A stretch of DNA of 64,000 nucleotides from JBCCCJ01 sp039029315 (GTDB taxonomy: Bacteria > Bacteroidota > Bacteroidia > J057). How positions within the stretch are numbered: the stretch's first letter is position 1; each line of letters opens with the position of its first letter. The notes under the pieces were generated by a model. That model did no database searches. It was not told where the DNA came from and saw only the letters and a program-made list of their open reading frames with translations. The stretch lies in contig JBCCGK010000012.1 in assembly GCA_039029315.1 (NCBI GenBank), positions 62,001 to 126,000 on the forward strand, given 5' to 3'. The position numbers and the translations under genes are program-made. Below, piece by piece: positions 53,327 to 62,664 of this stretch.

Positions 53327-56128
53327 ATGTGCAGCAAACAACAACTCCTCTTCCTCCTGTTTCTCTTTCCCCTCTCCATGTGGGCACAAAACTGGAATAT
53401 CTCAGCGACAGTCGTCGATACCTCTGCTACTCCACTTTCAGGAACCACCATCATGCTGCTTCAGGCACAGGATTCTGTCCTTCATACATTTGGATTGAGC
53501 AATGCCGACGGAAGTTTCAATATGAAACCCATCCCTCCGGGCAATTACCTCATCCAACTGAGCTATCTTGGGTACCATAAATACGTCAAGGCCCTTGAGC
53601 TAGGGTCAGAAGGAGGGGAAATGGCTCTGGGAACCATCGAAATGCTCCCGGAAGGAATTGTGTTGGAGGAGGTTACTATCAAAGGAGAAGTCGCCCCAAT
53701 TCTGATCAAAGGAGATACTGTGGAGTACAATGCCAATGCCTTTGGAACCCAGGCCAATGATGCCGTTGAGGACTTGTTGCGCAAGCTTCCGGGTATTCAG
53801 GTCGAGCGAGACGGCAGTATCCGGGCACATGGGAAGAAGGTGGAAAAAGTCCTGGTAGAAGGAAAAGAGTTTTTTGGCGATGATCCAAAAATCGCAACCA
53901 AGAATCTGCCTGCTGATGCTGTGGACAGGGTTCAGGTTTTTGACAAAAAATCCGAAATGGCTGAATTCACAGGGATAGATGATGGACAAGAGCAAAAGAC
54001 AATTAATCTGGCTCTTAAGGAAGACAAGAAAAAAGGTGTCTTTGGCAATATTACTGGAGGTTATGGGACAGAAGGCCGCTATTCTGGCAAGGTCAATCTG
54101 AATCGCTTCAGTTCCAAACTTCAGTTCTCAGCGCTAGGCATGTACAACAACATCAACCAGCAAGGGTTTTCTGTAGATGAATTCATGGACTTCATGGGCG
54201 GAATTCAGGGCTTGATGGCCATGAGTGGTGGGGGCGGGGGAGGATCTATGCGTATCAGTCTCGATCCGGGACAGATGGGACTGCCCATCAGCAATGGACT
54301 AGGAACAGGATTCACCGATACAGGCGCAGGGGGAATGAATTTCTCCTATGATTTTTCCAAAAATACCCGTCTCAATATGAGTTATTTTTATAACGGAATT
54401 GAGAACACCAGTACAAGAGAACGTATCCGCCAAAGCATCATTCCCGGAAGTAGTTATACCTCTACAGAAAATAGTGATCAAGTGAGTCGTAATGACAACC
54501 ATCGCATCAATCTCAGTTTCCGGCACAAGATCGATTCCAGCCAACAACTGATTTTCAGAGGAAGTGGCAGACTCATGGACAGCAAATCTGTCTTCAATAG
54601 CCTGAATGAAACCAGAACCATTGAGCAGATCATTGAGAATAGCAATGCAAGAAGCAATGAAGTGCTCCGGGACCTGATCGGCGGCAATGGGAGACTCAGC
54701 TATCGCAAACGCTTCCGAAAAGCCGGACGGAACATCAGTGCAAGCCTATTCGCCAGTGCCAATGATCAGATACAAATGGCCAGACTGAATTCTATCAGCC
54801 AGTTTTTGCCAGGAGATCCCACCAAATTCTTTGCAGATAGCCTGGATCAACAACAAGACCAAAGCAATCAACAGCTCAACTATGAAGCCACCTTCTCTTA
54901 TATCGAACCCTTTGGCAAGGGTCGCTATGCGGGGGTTCACTATACCCATAGCAATTATGGGACAGAGGTGGACAGGGATGTCATTGATTTGCTGCCTGAA
55001 GAGAGGCGCAACCTCCAACTTAGCAATCACTATCGACGAGATTACCTCTATGACCGGGCAGGCCTCAGCCTTCGAATCAATCGAAAAAAATGGCAAGCTT
55101 CCTCAAGACTTGACCTTCAGCAAGCCAGTCTTAATGGAGAATTGATTTCTTTCTCAGATACGATCCGAAGAGAGTTCAAGAGTTTTCTCCCCAGCCTCTA
55201 TTTCAGCTACGATATTGGAAGTGCTGCACAGAGCATTGATCTCCGATATGAAACCAGCCTACGACCTCCCAACATTCAGCAGTTGCAACCCATCATTGAC
55301 AACACAGATCCCATCAATGTCTATCAGGGAAATCCCGATTTGCTGGCTGAGTATCGTCATTCTGCCAATCTGCAGTTCAATTTTTACAATCAATTCAGCT
55401 TTACCAGCTTGTTTGCCTTTGTAAGTGCGTCGATGGTTCAGAATCAAATTTCGCAAGCGCGCACCATTGACTCCTTGTTTCGTCAGGTCGTCATGCCCAT
55501 CAATGTCGATCAAGGGTATGATGTGACTGGAAATATCTCTTTTGGCACCCCCCTCCGCTTCATCAAAAGTCGCATCAATCTGGAAAGTCGAGTAATCTAT
55601 AGTCGGACAACTCTCTTCATCAATGATATTGCAAACGATCTGGATCGAACCACAGAAACCATAGAAATAAGCCTGGAAAATCGCAAAAAGGACAAAATTG
55701 ACATAGCCATTGGAGCAGATTTGAGTTTTTCCCAAACCAGATATTCTGTCAGTACCAATCTCAATCAAAACTACCTCAACCAACGCTACTTTCTCGACAT
55801 TTCTTTTCAGCCAAATGACAAATGGTCGATGAAAACAGGCTTTGATTATGCAGTCTATGCGGGAGATGCCTTCCAGAAACAGGAAAGCATTCCCCTCTGG
55901 CAAGCCTCCTTGTCCCGGTTCATTCTCAAAAACCAACGTGGGGAAATCAAACTGTCCGCCTTTGACCTACTCAATCAGAATGTTGGGTTTTCGAGAACCA
56001 GTGAGTACAATTATCTTCAGGAAGACCGCGTCCTTTCATTGGCCAGGTATTTTCTTCTGAGTTTCACCTACAACTTGTCTGCAATTGGTGGGGCAAGACC
56101 AGGAGGGTTTCAATTTATTGCCAGATAA
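53327..56128 (+). CDS. Outer-membrane beta-barrel protein (TonB-receptor-like), GLPGLI partner
   Basis: A 933-residue outer-membrane protein. Signal peptide 1-21 (MWAQ). A carboxypeptidase-like domain (about 27-105, ATVVDTSATPLSGTTIMLLQ) precedes a plug-like part (AVEDLLRKLPGIQVERDGSI then KVEKVLVEGKEFFGDDPKIA), which is the typical OMP_b-brl_3 opening. A long barrel then runs to the end (FQFIAR). A Gly-rich loop (SGGGGGGSM) occurs near residue 305. The usual TonB-box is not visible. Its gene follows the GLPGLI gene, its common neighbour in this phylum. The ligand is unknown. Copy A of the MITE sits in its leader. Confidence 0.9.
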   Translation: MCSKQQLLFLLFLFPLSMWAQNWNISATVVDTSATPLSGTTIMLLQAQDSVLHTFGLSNADGSFNMKPIPPGNYLIQLSYLGYHKYVKALELGSEGGEMALGTIEMLPEGIVLEEVTIKGEVAPILIKGDTVEYNANAFGTQANDAVEDLLRKLPGIQVERDGSIRAHGKKVEKVLVEGKEFFGDDPKIATKNLPADAVDRVQVFDKKSEMAEFTGIDDGQEQKTINLALKEDKKKGVFGNITGGYGTEGRYSGKVNLNRFSSKLQFSALGMYNNINQQGFSVDEFMDFMGGIQGLMAMSGGGGGGSMRISLDPGQMGLPISNGLGTGFTDTGAGGMNFSYDFSKNTRLNMSYFYNGIENTSTRERIRQSIIPGSSYTSTENSDQVSRNDNHRINLSFRHKIDSSQQLIFRGSGRLMDSKSVFNSLNETRTIEQIIENSNARSNEVLRDLIGGNGRLSYRKRFRKAGRNISASLFASANDQIQMARLNSISQFLPGDPTKFFADSLDQQQDQSNQQLNYEATFSYIEPFGKGRYAGVHYTHSNYGTEVDRDVIDLLPEERRNLQLSNHYRRDYLYDRAGLSLRINRKKWQASSRLDLQQASLNGELISFSDTIRREFKSFLPSLYFSYDIGSAAQSIDLRYETSLRPPNIQQLQPIIDNTDPINVYQGNPDLLAEYRHSANLQFNFYNQFSFTSLFAFVSASMVQNQISQARTIDSLFRQVVMPINVDQGYDVTGNISFGTPLRFIKSRINLESRVIYSRTTLFINDIANDLDRTTETIEISLENRKKDKIDIAIGADLSFSQTRYSVSTNLNQNYLNQRYFLDISFQPNDKWSMKTGFDYAVYAGDAFQKQESIPLWQASLSRFILKNQRGEIKLSAFDLLNQNVGFSRTSEYNYLQEDRVLSLARYFLLSFTYNLSAIGGARPGGFQFIAR

Positions 56129-56179
56129 GGCGAGTCAGCAACAGGTGTTTGGACTGGACCTTCCTTCCAACAACAACTC

Positions 56180-56524
56180 TTACAATCGTTTTCCGATTCC
56201 AACTTGAATGTGGTTGTAATTCATCCAGAACACCTGGTCCAACAGAGTTTGTCGATCTGTGAGTGTTGTCTTCTTCATGGTATATTCGAAGGTTAAGGCC
56301 CTGATCGCCGTCTGAAGAAACAGGCCGCGCTGACCTATTTCGAAATCAGCACCCAGGATACATCCAAATAGGAAGGGGTTCAAAAAGGTAAATTCGACCC
56401 GATCTGGGCTTGTTGGCAAGGAAGAGAATTCCAGCCGTAAGGCCCAGATAGGGTCGAAAGGCTTTCTTTGGGGCGAACTGATGGTCCTTCGCCTGAAGGG
56501 TTGGGTATGTTCTGCTGCTTCTGG
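56180..56524 (-). pseudogene. C-terminal remnant of an outer-membrane beta-barrel gene
   Basis: Open frame from the TAG at 56525-56527 to the stop at 56180, with no start codon of its own (only TTG at 56419). The last ~95 codons read as membrane strands: IWALRLEFSSLPTSPDRVEF, LGADFEIGQRGLFLQTAI, and a final VFWMNYNHIQVGIGKRL, a usual barrel ending. The upstream part (QPFRRRTISSP) does not look like a barrel. The gene appears cut at its 5' side, directly downstream of rsgA on the same strand. It could also be a small real protein if a nonstandard start is used. Confidence 0.6.
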
Positions 56525-56549
56525 CTAAAGCAAGAACTGGATCACGCTC

Positions 56550-57626
56550 CTAGTACTTCTTTCTTTTCCTTTCCTTTTTTACGCGCTTATACAACTTTCC
56601 CATCTCCTTATCTTTTCTTCTCTTTTCGACGACACTTGCTTCAAAATGCGCTTTCTCCCGTTGCAATTTTTGGTAGTTGTAATAGGAATCTTCAGTGAGT
56701 TGCCCCTTCTCTACTGCTTCCAGGATGGCACAACCACTTTCAGTTGTATGGGTGCAATCTTTGTATTTACATGCCTGTGATAGTTCCGTTATGAGATCAA
56801 ATGTCAATTCCAGCCCCATGGAAGCATCAGTTGTCCCAACTTCCCTCATGCCGGGATTGTCAATCATGATGCCTCCCTTTTCCAACACAATCAGCTCTCT
56901 GTGGGTGGTGGTGTGCTTTCCTCGATCAATTTGTTGGTTGATCTCTGTGGTCTGCATCCATTTTTTGCCCAGCAGATTATTTAGCAAGGTTGATTTACCT
57001 ACTCCTGATGAGCCGAGCAGACAATAGGTTTTGCCGGTTTGAATCCATGAGGTCAAGGCATCCAGTCCTTGTAGAGATTGGTTGCTCATCGCGATGACAG
57101 GAACTTCCTTGATCCGACTCTGTATCTGATCAAGCAATTGGGCTAGTTTTTCTTCCTCGATGAGGTCTATTTTATTCAAAATGATGATCGGCTCCACTTT
57201 TGCCCCATAACAGATCGTCAAATACCTCTCCAATCTGTTGAGATTAAAGTCTCTGTTCACCGACTGAACAATCAAGCCGTAATCAATATTTGTTGCGATG
57301 ATCTGCTTTTGGCTGACCCTACCTACTGCTTGTCGTTCGAGAATCGAATGTCTGGGAAATACAGCATGAATCAATGCTTTGTCCACATCATATTCCAACA
57401 TAGCTACCCAATCCCCTACTGCAGGAAAATCATATCTGCTTTCAGCAGAATATCGAATGTTCCCAATTAGTTCTGCATCATACTCAGCAGTATCGGTTTT
57501 CACGACATATCTCTCTTTATGCTCAGAGATGACACGGCCGACGATCAGGCTGTCAAGCTTGTGATCTGCGCGATACTGTGCCAATGTGTCAGTATAGCCT
57601 AATTCTTTCAGTGTTAGTGTTTTCAT
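56550..57626 (-). CDS. rsgA: Ribosome small-subunit-dependent GTPase A
   Basis: A 358-residue assembly GTPase of the circularly permuted type. The OB-fold comes first (about 25-95). In the G domain the order is G4 ILNKIDLIEEE, then G1 LLGSSGVGKSTLLNN and G3 IDNPGMREVG, as RsgA requires. The C-terminal zinc finger has CKYKDCTHTTESGC. A very basic tail follows (RVKKERKRKKY). It helps 30S maturation. Its start lies inside the GNAT gene (38-nt overlap), which itself follows a TetR gene, an unusual operon for this housekeeping protein. Confidence 0.96.
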   Translation of the reverse strand: MKTLTLKELGYTDTLAQYRADHKLDSLIVGRVISEHKERYVVKTDTAEYDAELIGNIRYSAESRYDFPAVGDWVAMLEYDVDKALIHAVFPRHSILERQAVGRVSQKQIIATNIDYGLIVQSVNRDFNLNRLERYLTICYGAKVEPIIILNKIDLIEEEKLAQLLDQIQSRIKEVPVIAMSNQSLQGLDALTSWIQTGKTYCLLGSSGVGKSTLLNNLLGKKWMQTTEINQQIDRGKHTTTHRELIVLEKGGIMIDNPGMREVGTTDASMGLELTFDLITELSQACKYKDCTHTTESGCAILEAVEKGQLTEDSYYNYQKLQREKAHFEASVVEKRRKDKEMGKLYKRVKKERKRKKY

Positions 57627-58068
57627 GTAGATAGGTGTGTTTCATTCTTAGCACTTTCTGATGGGTCTCTTCGTGGATATATTCTTGTATAATACGAAAC
57701 CCGATCTTCTCATAAAATGGCTTTCCAATCCTGTTTTCATCAAAAACCTCTACTTCCAGTGTGTCATGAAATTGATGAATGTGGGTTAGCAGACGACTTC
57801 CAATTCCTTTGCCTTGATGGTCTGGCAATACAAACAGGCCTCCGATTTCGTTTTTCAGCATGGAAATAAATCCCAGAAGCTGCCCCGAAGTTGTCTCTTC
57901 ATATACCCAGGTATCAGAATTGGGCAAATACCGCTCACGCATCGCTTTCTTAACCTCAGCATGGAACGCTTCTGATAGGAATGGATGAGCCAGACGTGCT
58001 GCCTTTTCCCAGATGTCAACCAATTGTGGAATCTCTGATTCCTTGTATGTTCTTATCATCGATTCCAT
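57589..58068 (-). CDS. GNAT-family N-acetyltransferase (YjaB-like)
   Basis: A 159-residue enzyme. The acetyl-CoA-binding motif is visible as LPDHQGKGIGSRLLTHI, with the later YEKIGFRIIQEY. The opening MIRTYKESEIPQLVDIWEKA and the short VYEETTSGQLLGFISM fit the YjaB-like branch; the substrate is not known. Its coding region runs 38 nt into rsgA, and it starts 13 nt after the TetR gene, so the three genes form one operon. It may modify a toxic small molecule or a protein target. Confidence 0.88.
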   Translation of the reverse strand: MESMIRTYKESEIPQLVDIWEKAARLAHPFLSEAFHAEVKKAMRERYLPNSDTWVYEETTSGQLLGFISMLKNEIGGLFVLPDHQGKGIGSRLLTHIHQFHDTLEVEVFDENRIGKPFYEKIGFRIIQEYIHEETHQKVLRMKHTYLHENTNTERIRLY

Positions 58069-58081
58069 ATTTTCTCTCTCT

Positions 58082-58654
58082 TCAAGGGATAGTGGGATGT
58101 TCTATCCCCGTATTAAGATTTTCATATTTTTTGATCAGAAGTTCTTTGATGGCATGAAGTGGATAGGTGTCAAATACCGACAAGTAATCCAGCACTATCC
58201 CATCAATTTCAGCAATGAACATATAGCTTAGTAGCTCGCTTTTCTCAGGATCAATCTCATCAAAAATAGAGTTGACTGAAGTAAACAAAATCGATGCTCG
58301 TTCTTGTATTTGTGTCTTTAATAGCTTCCTACTTGACGGCTGAAACATCACATTTACATTCAGTTGATAGAGGAATCTGTTATGCTCCAGTTGAGAAAAA
58401 ATCCTCTCAATCAAGCTGACTATTCTGTTTCCAGCTACCTCTTCTGTTCCTGATTCATTCATCTCCATCATATGCCGGGTAGTTGAAGAGAATATTTCTA
58501 GCAGAATTTCATTTTTTGACTTGAAATGATGGTACACCAAACCTTTCGAAACATTCGCGGCCTCGCAGATATTCGCCATGGAAGTTTTCTCAAACCCCTG
58601 CTCGGCAAACAGTCTGCTTGCCACTTCGAGTACTTTTTCTTTTTTTGTTTTCAT
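58082..58654 (-). CDS. TetR-family regulator with adjacent operator
   Basis: A 190-residue repressor starting at the ATG ending at 58654 (MKTKKEKVLEVASRLFAEQG). The helix-turn-helix is TSMANICEAANVSKGLVYHH. The C-terminal domain is all-helical. The first 16 codons of the longer frame would run through the operator and are unlikely. A perfect TetR-type palindrome lies 9 nt upstream of this start. It heads the TetR-GNAT-rsgA operon and probably represses it until a ligand binds. Confidence 0.92.
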   Translation of the reverse strand: MKTKKEKVLEVASRLFAEQGFEKTSMANICEAANVSKGLVYHHFKSKNEILLEIFSSTTRHMMEMNESGTEEVAGNRIVSLIERIFSQLEHNRFLYQLNVNVMFQPSSRKLLKTQIQERASILFTSVNSIFDEIDPEKSELLSYMFIAEIDGIVLDYLSVFDTYPLHAIKELLIKKYENLNTGIEHPTIP

Positions 58655-58663
58655 CAACACAAA

Positions 58664-58677
58664 ACCGACCGGTCGGT
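58664..58677. promoter_or_regulatory. TetR-type operator ACCGACCGGTCGGT
   Basis: A perfect 14-bp palindrome immediately upstream of the TetR start. ACCGACCGGTCGGT is the classic arm pattern of many TetR/AcrR operators (GACCGACCGGTCGGTC). On the minus strand it stands where a repressor would cover the leader of the TetR-GNAT-rsgA transcript. Confidence 0.85.
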
Positions 58678-58874
58678 CTGTAAATATACAATTATTTTTC
58701 ACACGAGAAAGCCGGCCTAATCCCGGGAACTGTCTGGCATTCTGGAGGTGTCAGGGACATCGATCTGCTCCTCCGCCGCATTCAATACACTTATGGTCGA
58801 ATTTCCTGGTGGCTACTTCTCTGCATCAATCACAATTGTTTACGCTTGTCTGAGGGATTAGGATATTAGGTGGG

Positions 58875-60989
58875 TCATACCGGATCATTGGTGAGATGAA
58901 CAAACTGCTCATTTACCACAAAAGCTGCATCCCAGAGCAAATCGGGCACAAAAAAACGTAAAGTATTATGGACTGTTCTGACAGTTTCGTTTCTGAATAT
59001 TTCTCCGGTTTGACAATTGTACCATTTTACATCATAGGTTCCGGCTGCGAATCCTTCTATCCACAGTTCTGCCCCTGAGACGCTCTCAGGCTCACCCTGA
59101 ACAGGCACAATCTGGTGATTGTATTGATGATTGAGCACCCAACCTGCTGCGGCGGTCTCATCCTCCGAACTCAACACATAGGCATCTATTAGAGATCCCA
59201 GACTGGAGACGGAATAGGCCTCAATGGAGATCCAGTCTGTACCTGGATTTTCTACTTTGATGTCATGCAGGCCGGCAGAGATATCGACCTTGTAGAGGGT
59301 ATTGGGCTTAGCGTATTGGTCGAAGAGCTTGACTCCATCAAGCCAGATAGCTATCCTGGGGGATTGAGCTGATTGGTCAGCAGTCTGGACAGCAAATGTC
59401 CCATCCTCTGAGTAGGCGACAGTGAATGTGGGCGGGTTTCGATATTGGGTATTCCATCGAGCACCATACAGGTATCTGCTAAGCGAGGGTCTTTTCGGGT
59501 CAAGGGTTCCATCCTGATAGATTGTGATGTTTCCAATTCCAATCTCGCCCCAATCCAATGTGGGGGACATATGCAATGTTCCGGGAGCGCCACGAATTAC
59601 CCCCTTCCTGGGACGCAACTTCTTGTCCAAAAAGGGGATCTTATTCACGACTTTCGCCAAAGGAGCAAAATGGTAATACAACCCCTGCGGGTGAATGTAT
59701 TGATCCCACCACCAACTCATAGCGGTTCCCAATCCGCCACCAAACACTCCTGCCCACATCCCATTGTGGAGATGGATGCCGTTCGGATCCAGCATGCCAA
59801 GTTTGGTAGGATCATGCCCAAGTCCGAATTCGCCGATCAGGTTTGGTTTTCCAAAATCATTCAGATAGGCTCGCACAGCAGAGGAAAGGTTCCGCTCGAT
59901 GTTGGGGCTATTTATATAGACATGTGTCTGTGTCAGATCGATATGAGGGTTGCTCCACACGTCAGGATCATTTGCGGATTTTGCATATGAAGTTGTAAGG
60001 AGGTGGCCATATGGGTCCTGCTCCTTGATGAAAGTGGCTATCTCCTTACACCACTCTTTGATCGCAGCCTGGTGTTGTGCATAATTGTCGGTCCATTCTA
60101 CTTCGTTCCACAATTCCCAGGCCATAATACTGCGCGCATATCCCCAACGAGCAATGATATATCTGAGACGGTTTTTGCTTGTGAGTATGGCTTCTTCATT
60201 CCTGAAAAAATCCCAGCTATGCTCACAAGAACCTCCATTGACAGAAGCATAAGGGTTATCTGTCCAAATGGGATTGACTTGGGTAGAAACCTGTCCATGA
60301 TGCTGAAGGCACAACATGATATAGATGCCATTGTCTGCACAGAAATCAAACAACCAATCCTGATATCGACTATTGATCTGGTGATAGTGTTTCAATCCAC
60401 GGAAACCTCGCCAGCCATTTTTCCACTCGATCCCCAAGCCCCAATGTGTATGCCAGAGTCGAAGAAAGTTGGCGCCTGTTGCGATGTATTCTTTCAGCCA
60501 TCTTTGGTAATCCACAAAGGGATTGTTGTTTTGCCAGGACATATTCCCTCCAATGGGAATGTATTGCTCACCATCGTCGTGCAGGAGGTAATTGCTAGCA
60601 TTCGTCCTGACAAATCCATGATTATGGGGATGAGAGATCTCCACACAGACAAAGCTTTGTACTAAGGATTTTGCGGTCCCGTTCTTGTCCGACACCCTGA
60701 TCTGGAAGGTCCAGATCCCAATTTGATGGGGAGAAAATCTCACCTTGAACCTTTCTTCTCCGGAGATCAGACTTCCATTGGTTTGCAGCTGAAATTCCTC
60801 CATGAAAAATCCGTCTACTTCGATGGTTTTTTCTTCTGGCGAACGAAAGCTTGCCTTGATTTCTATTTCCTCATAGTCATAAGGGTTCGAATATCTGGCA
60901 GTCAGATCAAATTTTATCTCAACCTTTCCATATAGCTCCACGCTGGTACCCTGGATACTCAGATTCTGTATGACTGGCGGTGATTGCAT
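58875..60989 (-). CDS. DUF5060-containing GH5-like glycoside hydrolase
   Basis: A 704-residue protein. An N-terminal DUF5060-type beta domain (about 1-110, VELYGKVEIKFDLTARYSNP) is followed by a TIM-barrel glycosidase: GANFLRLWHTHWG, then acid/base Glu296 in MAWELWNEVEW and nucleophile Glu387 in LIGEFGLG. The C-terminal part is a beta-sandwich. The chosen start (ATG ending at 60989) has no signal peptide, which is odd for such an enzyme; frames upstream offer no convincing one. Retaining cellulase or mannanase activity is likely. The divergent GH26 gene is 450 nt away with MITE copy B between them. Confidence 0.85.
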   Translation of the reverse strand: MQSPPVIQNLSIQGTSVELYGKVEIKFDLTARYSNPYDYEEIEIKASFRSPEEKTIEVDGFFMEEFQLQTNGSLISGEERFKVRFSPHQIGIWTFQIRVSDKNGTAKSLVQSFVCVEISHPHNHGFVRTNASNYLLHDDGEQYIPIGGNMSWQNNNPFVDYQRWLKEYIATGANFLRLWHTHWGLGIEWKNGWRGFRGLKHYHQINSRYQDWLFDFCADNGIYIMLCLQHHGQVSTQVNPIWTDNPYASVNGGSCEHSWDFFRNEEAILTSKNRLRYIIARWGYARSIMAWELWNEVEWTDNYAQHQAAIKEWCKEIATFIKEQDPYGHLLTTSYAKSANDPDVWSNPHIDLTQTHVYINSPNIERNLSSAVRAYLNDFGKPNLIGEFGLGHDPTKLGMLDPNGIHLHNGMWAGVFGGGLGTAMSWWWDQYIHPQGLYYHFAPLAKVVNKIPFLDKKLRPRKGVIRGAPGTLHMSPTLDWGEIGIGNITIYQDGTLDPKRPSLSRYLYGARWNTQYRNPPTFTVAYSEDGTFAVQTADQSAQSPRIAIWLDGVKLFDQYAKPNTLYKVDISAGLHDIKVENPGTDWISIEAYSVSSLGSLIDAYVLSSEDETAAAGWVLNHQYNHQIVPVQGEPESVSGAELWIEGFAAGTYDVKWYNCQTGEIFRNETVRTVHNTLRFFVPDLLWDAAFVVNEQFVHLTNDPV

Positions 60990-61051
60990 GGAGGATTTTC
61001 GCTGACAAAAGCACAAGATACATCCTTGAGCAGCCTGTTGAATAAAGAGTG

Positions 61052-61218
61052 TTAGAGACTGTTTAGGAATCTGTGCTGAGAATTTTTAGACTGTATTTTT
61101 CTCTCAGGCAAGGCTCTTTTATGTTCTCATAGTGGTGCTGTGAGAACAAAAAAAGCCGCAGAATGAGGAAAAAAGACGCATACAAAAAATAAGTGACTGA
61201 TGTTCAAACAGTCTCTTA
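61052..61218. mobile_element. MITE-like element, copy B (167 bp)
   Basis: Perfect 10-bp terminal inverted repeats (GAGACTGTTT at 61055 and AAACAGTCTC to 61215), TTA on both flanks, and a central hairpin (61123-61132 and 61138-61147). Against copy A the hairpin changes GATCTC/GAGATC to GTTCTC/GAGAAC, a compensatory change that keeps the pairing, plus one T-G wobble. It lies in the intergenic space between the two glycosidase genes, 62 nt before the GH5-like start. No coding capacity. Confidence 0.82.
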
Positions 61219-61439
61219 ATCCTTCGTTCAGGCCTCAATATGCACAATGAGTCATGCTTAATCAATTGTCTGATTCCATATTTGCCCAATTCCTCTTTTG
61301 TCCAAAATTCTTGAGTCTCCATTTAAGCTGTTTCAATTGTCCTCCCAAACAAATATCCTTCCTGGCTTCACAAGGAGATAAGCAGCCCTCATCCACATTT
61401 TGTAATCCTTTACCCAACTTCCATCCCAAACTATTTAGA

Positions 61440-62600
61440 ATGAACTTCTCCTTTTCTTGTATTCGATTCAGATCCAGACACTGGAACAGATGGTCCAAGC
61501 AAGTCTGGTTCTACCTTATCGCTCCCTTGTTATTTGTTTCTCAACACGTATATGCCCAATCTCCCATCGACACCAAAGCGACTAGAAAAACCAGGGCATT
61601 GCTATCAAATCTTCATCATTTTGCTGGCGATCGCCTGCTGATCGGACATCAGGATGATCTGGCTTATGGGGTGAATTGGGAAAGGGAAACGGGACGCTCA
61701 GATGTCAAGGAAGTGTGTGGGGACTACCCGGCAGTGTTTGGTTGGGATGTAAGTAAACTGGGACAGCGCCCTGTCAATATTGATTCAGTGAACTTTATGG
61801 ACATGCAGCAATGGATCATCGATGTCTTCAAAATGGGGGGAATCAATACCATCAGTTGGCATATGGACAATTTTGCAACGGGAGGAGATTCCTGGGACAC
61901 GACCTCCTGCCTCCCTCAGATTCTAGCAGGAGGCAGCAAGCATTCAGCTTATGTCAAGAAGCTGGATCAGTTTGCAGATTTTGTTCGGGGATTGCGTGCT
62001 GGGGCCTTCAATCGTCCTATTCCGATCATTTTTCGGCCGTTTCACGAGCATACAGGTAGCTGGTTTTGGTGGGGAGAAGGGCATCGCTCTGCCGAGCAGT
62101 ACATTTCGATCTGGCGATTTACCGTGGCGTATTTGAGAGATACCAAAAAGCTTCACAATATTCTATATGCATATTCTCCTGATATTTTTCCAGACAAAAA
62201 GACTTACCTCAGTTGCTATCCTGGAGACGAATATGTAGACATTCTTGGGGTGGACGATTATCATGATGTTAGCTCGCATGGTGATCCAAAAGAGTTGACC
62301 CGACGATTGCGAATGTTGGTGGAGTTGGCAGAAGAAAAGGGGAAGGTAGCAGCCTTGACAGAAACGGGCAGAGAACGGATTCCTTATGCTGAGTGGTGGA
62401 CCCAAACCTTACTCAAACACATTCAAGCTGATCCTGTCGCCACCAAAATTGCCTGGGTCTTGCTCTGGCGCAATGACAGCTTTTTGCACCATTATGTCCC
62501 CTTCGATGGGCATAGCAGTTCGAGGGATTTTCAGCGATTTTATGCCGATCCAACTACCTGGTTTGTTGAGGATCTGCCTAATATGTATCGAAAAAGATAA
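61440..62600 (+). CDS. GH26 beta-mannanase
   Basis: A 386-residue exported enzyme that cuts beta-1,4-mannan. The ATG at 61440 is chosen because a signal peptide follows (hydrophobic WFYLIAPLLFVSQHVYAQ); the open frame extends 186 nt further upstream without sense. GH26 motifs: acid/base Glu203 in IIFRPFHEHTGSWFWWG and nucleophile Glu308 in AALTETG; also WHMDNFATGGDSWD. It has a beta/alpha barrel and nothing else. With the GH5-like enzyme across the promoter region it may serve mannan breakdown, but no SusCD pair or transporter is adjacent. Confidence 0.92.
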   Translation: MNFSFSCIRFRSRHWNRWSKQVWFYLIAPLLFVSQHVYAQSPIDTKATRKTRALLSNLHHFAGDRLLIGHQDDLAYGVNWERETGRSDVKEVCGDYPAVFGWDVSKLGQRPVNIDSVNFMDMQQWIIDVFKMGGINTISWHMDNFATGGDSWDTTSCLPQILAGGSKHSAYVKKLDQFADFVRGLRAGAFNRPIPIIFRPFHEHTGSWFWWGEGHRSAEQYISIWRFTVAYLRDTKKLHNILYAYSPDIFPDKKTYLSCYPGDEYVDILGVDDYHDVSSHGDPKELTRRLRMLVELAEEKGKVAALTETGRERIPYAEWWTQTLLKHIQADPVATKIAWVLLWRNDSFLHHYVPFDGHSSSRDFQRFYADPTTWFVEDLPNMYRKR

Positions 62601-62664
62601 TCGAATACAATATCAGATCCCTTCAATCGTCCTCGAAGGCAGTATTCACCAAAATTAATATCCC

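Noticed and set aside
61254..61439. N-terminal extension of the GH26 gene
   Set aside because: The sequence lacks sense; the signal peptide starts cleanly at ATG 61440.
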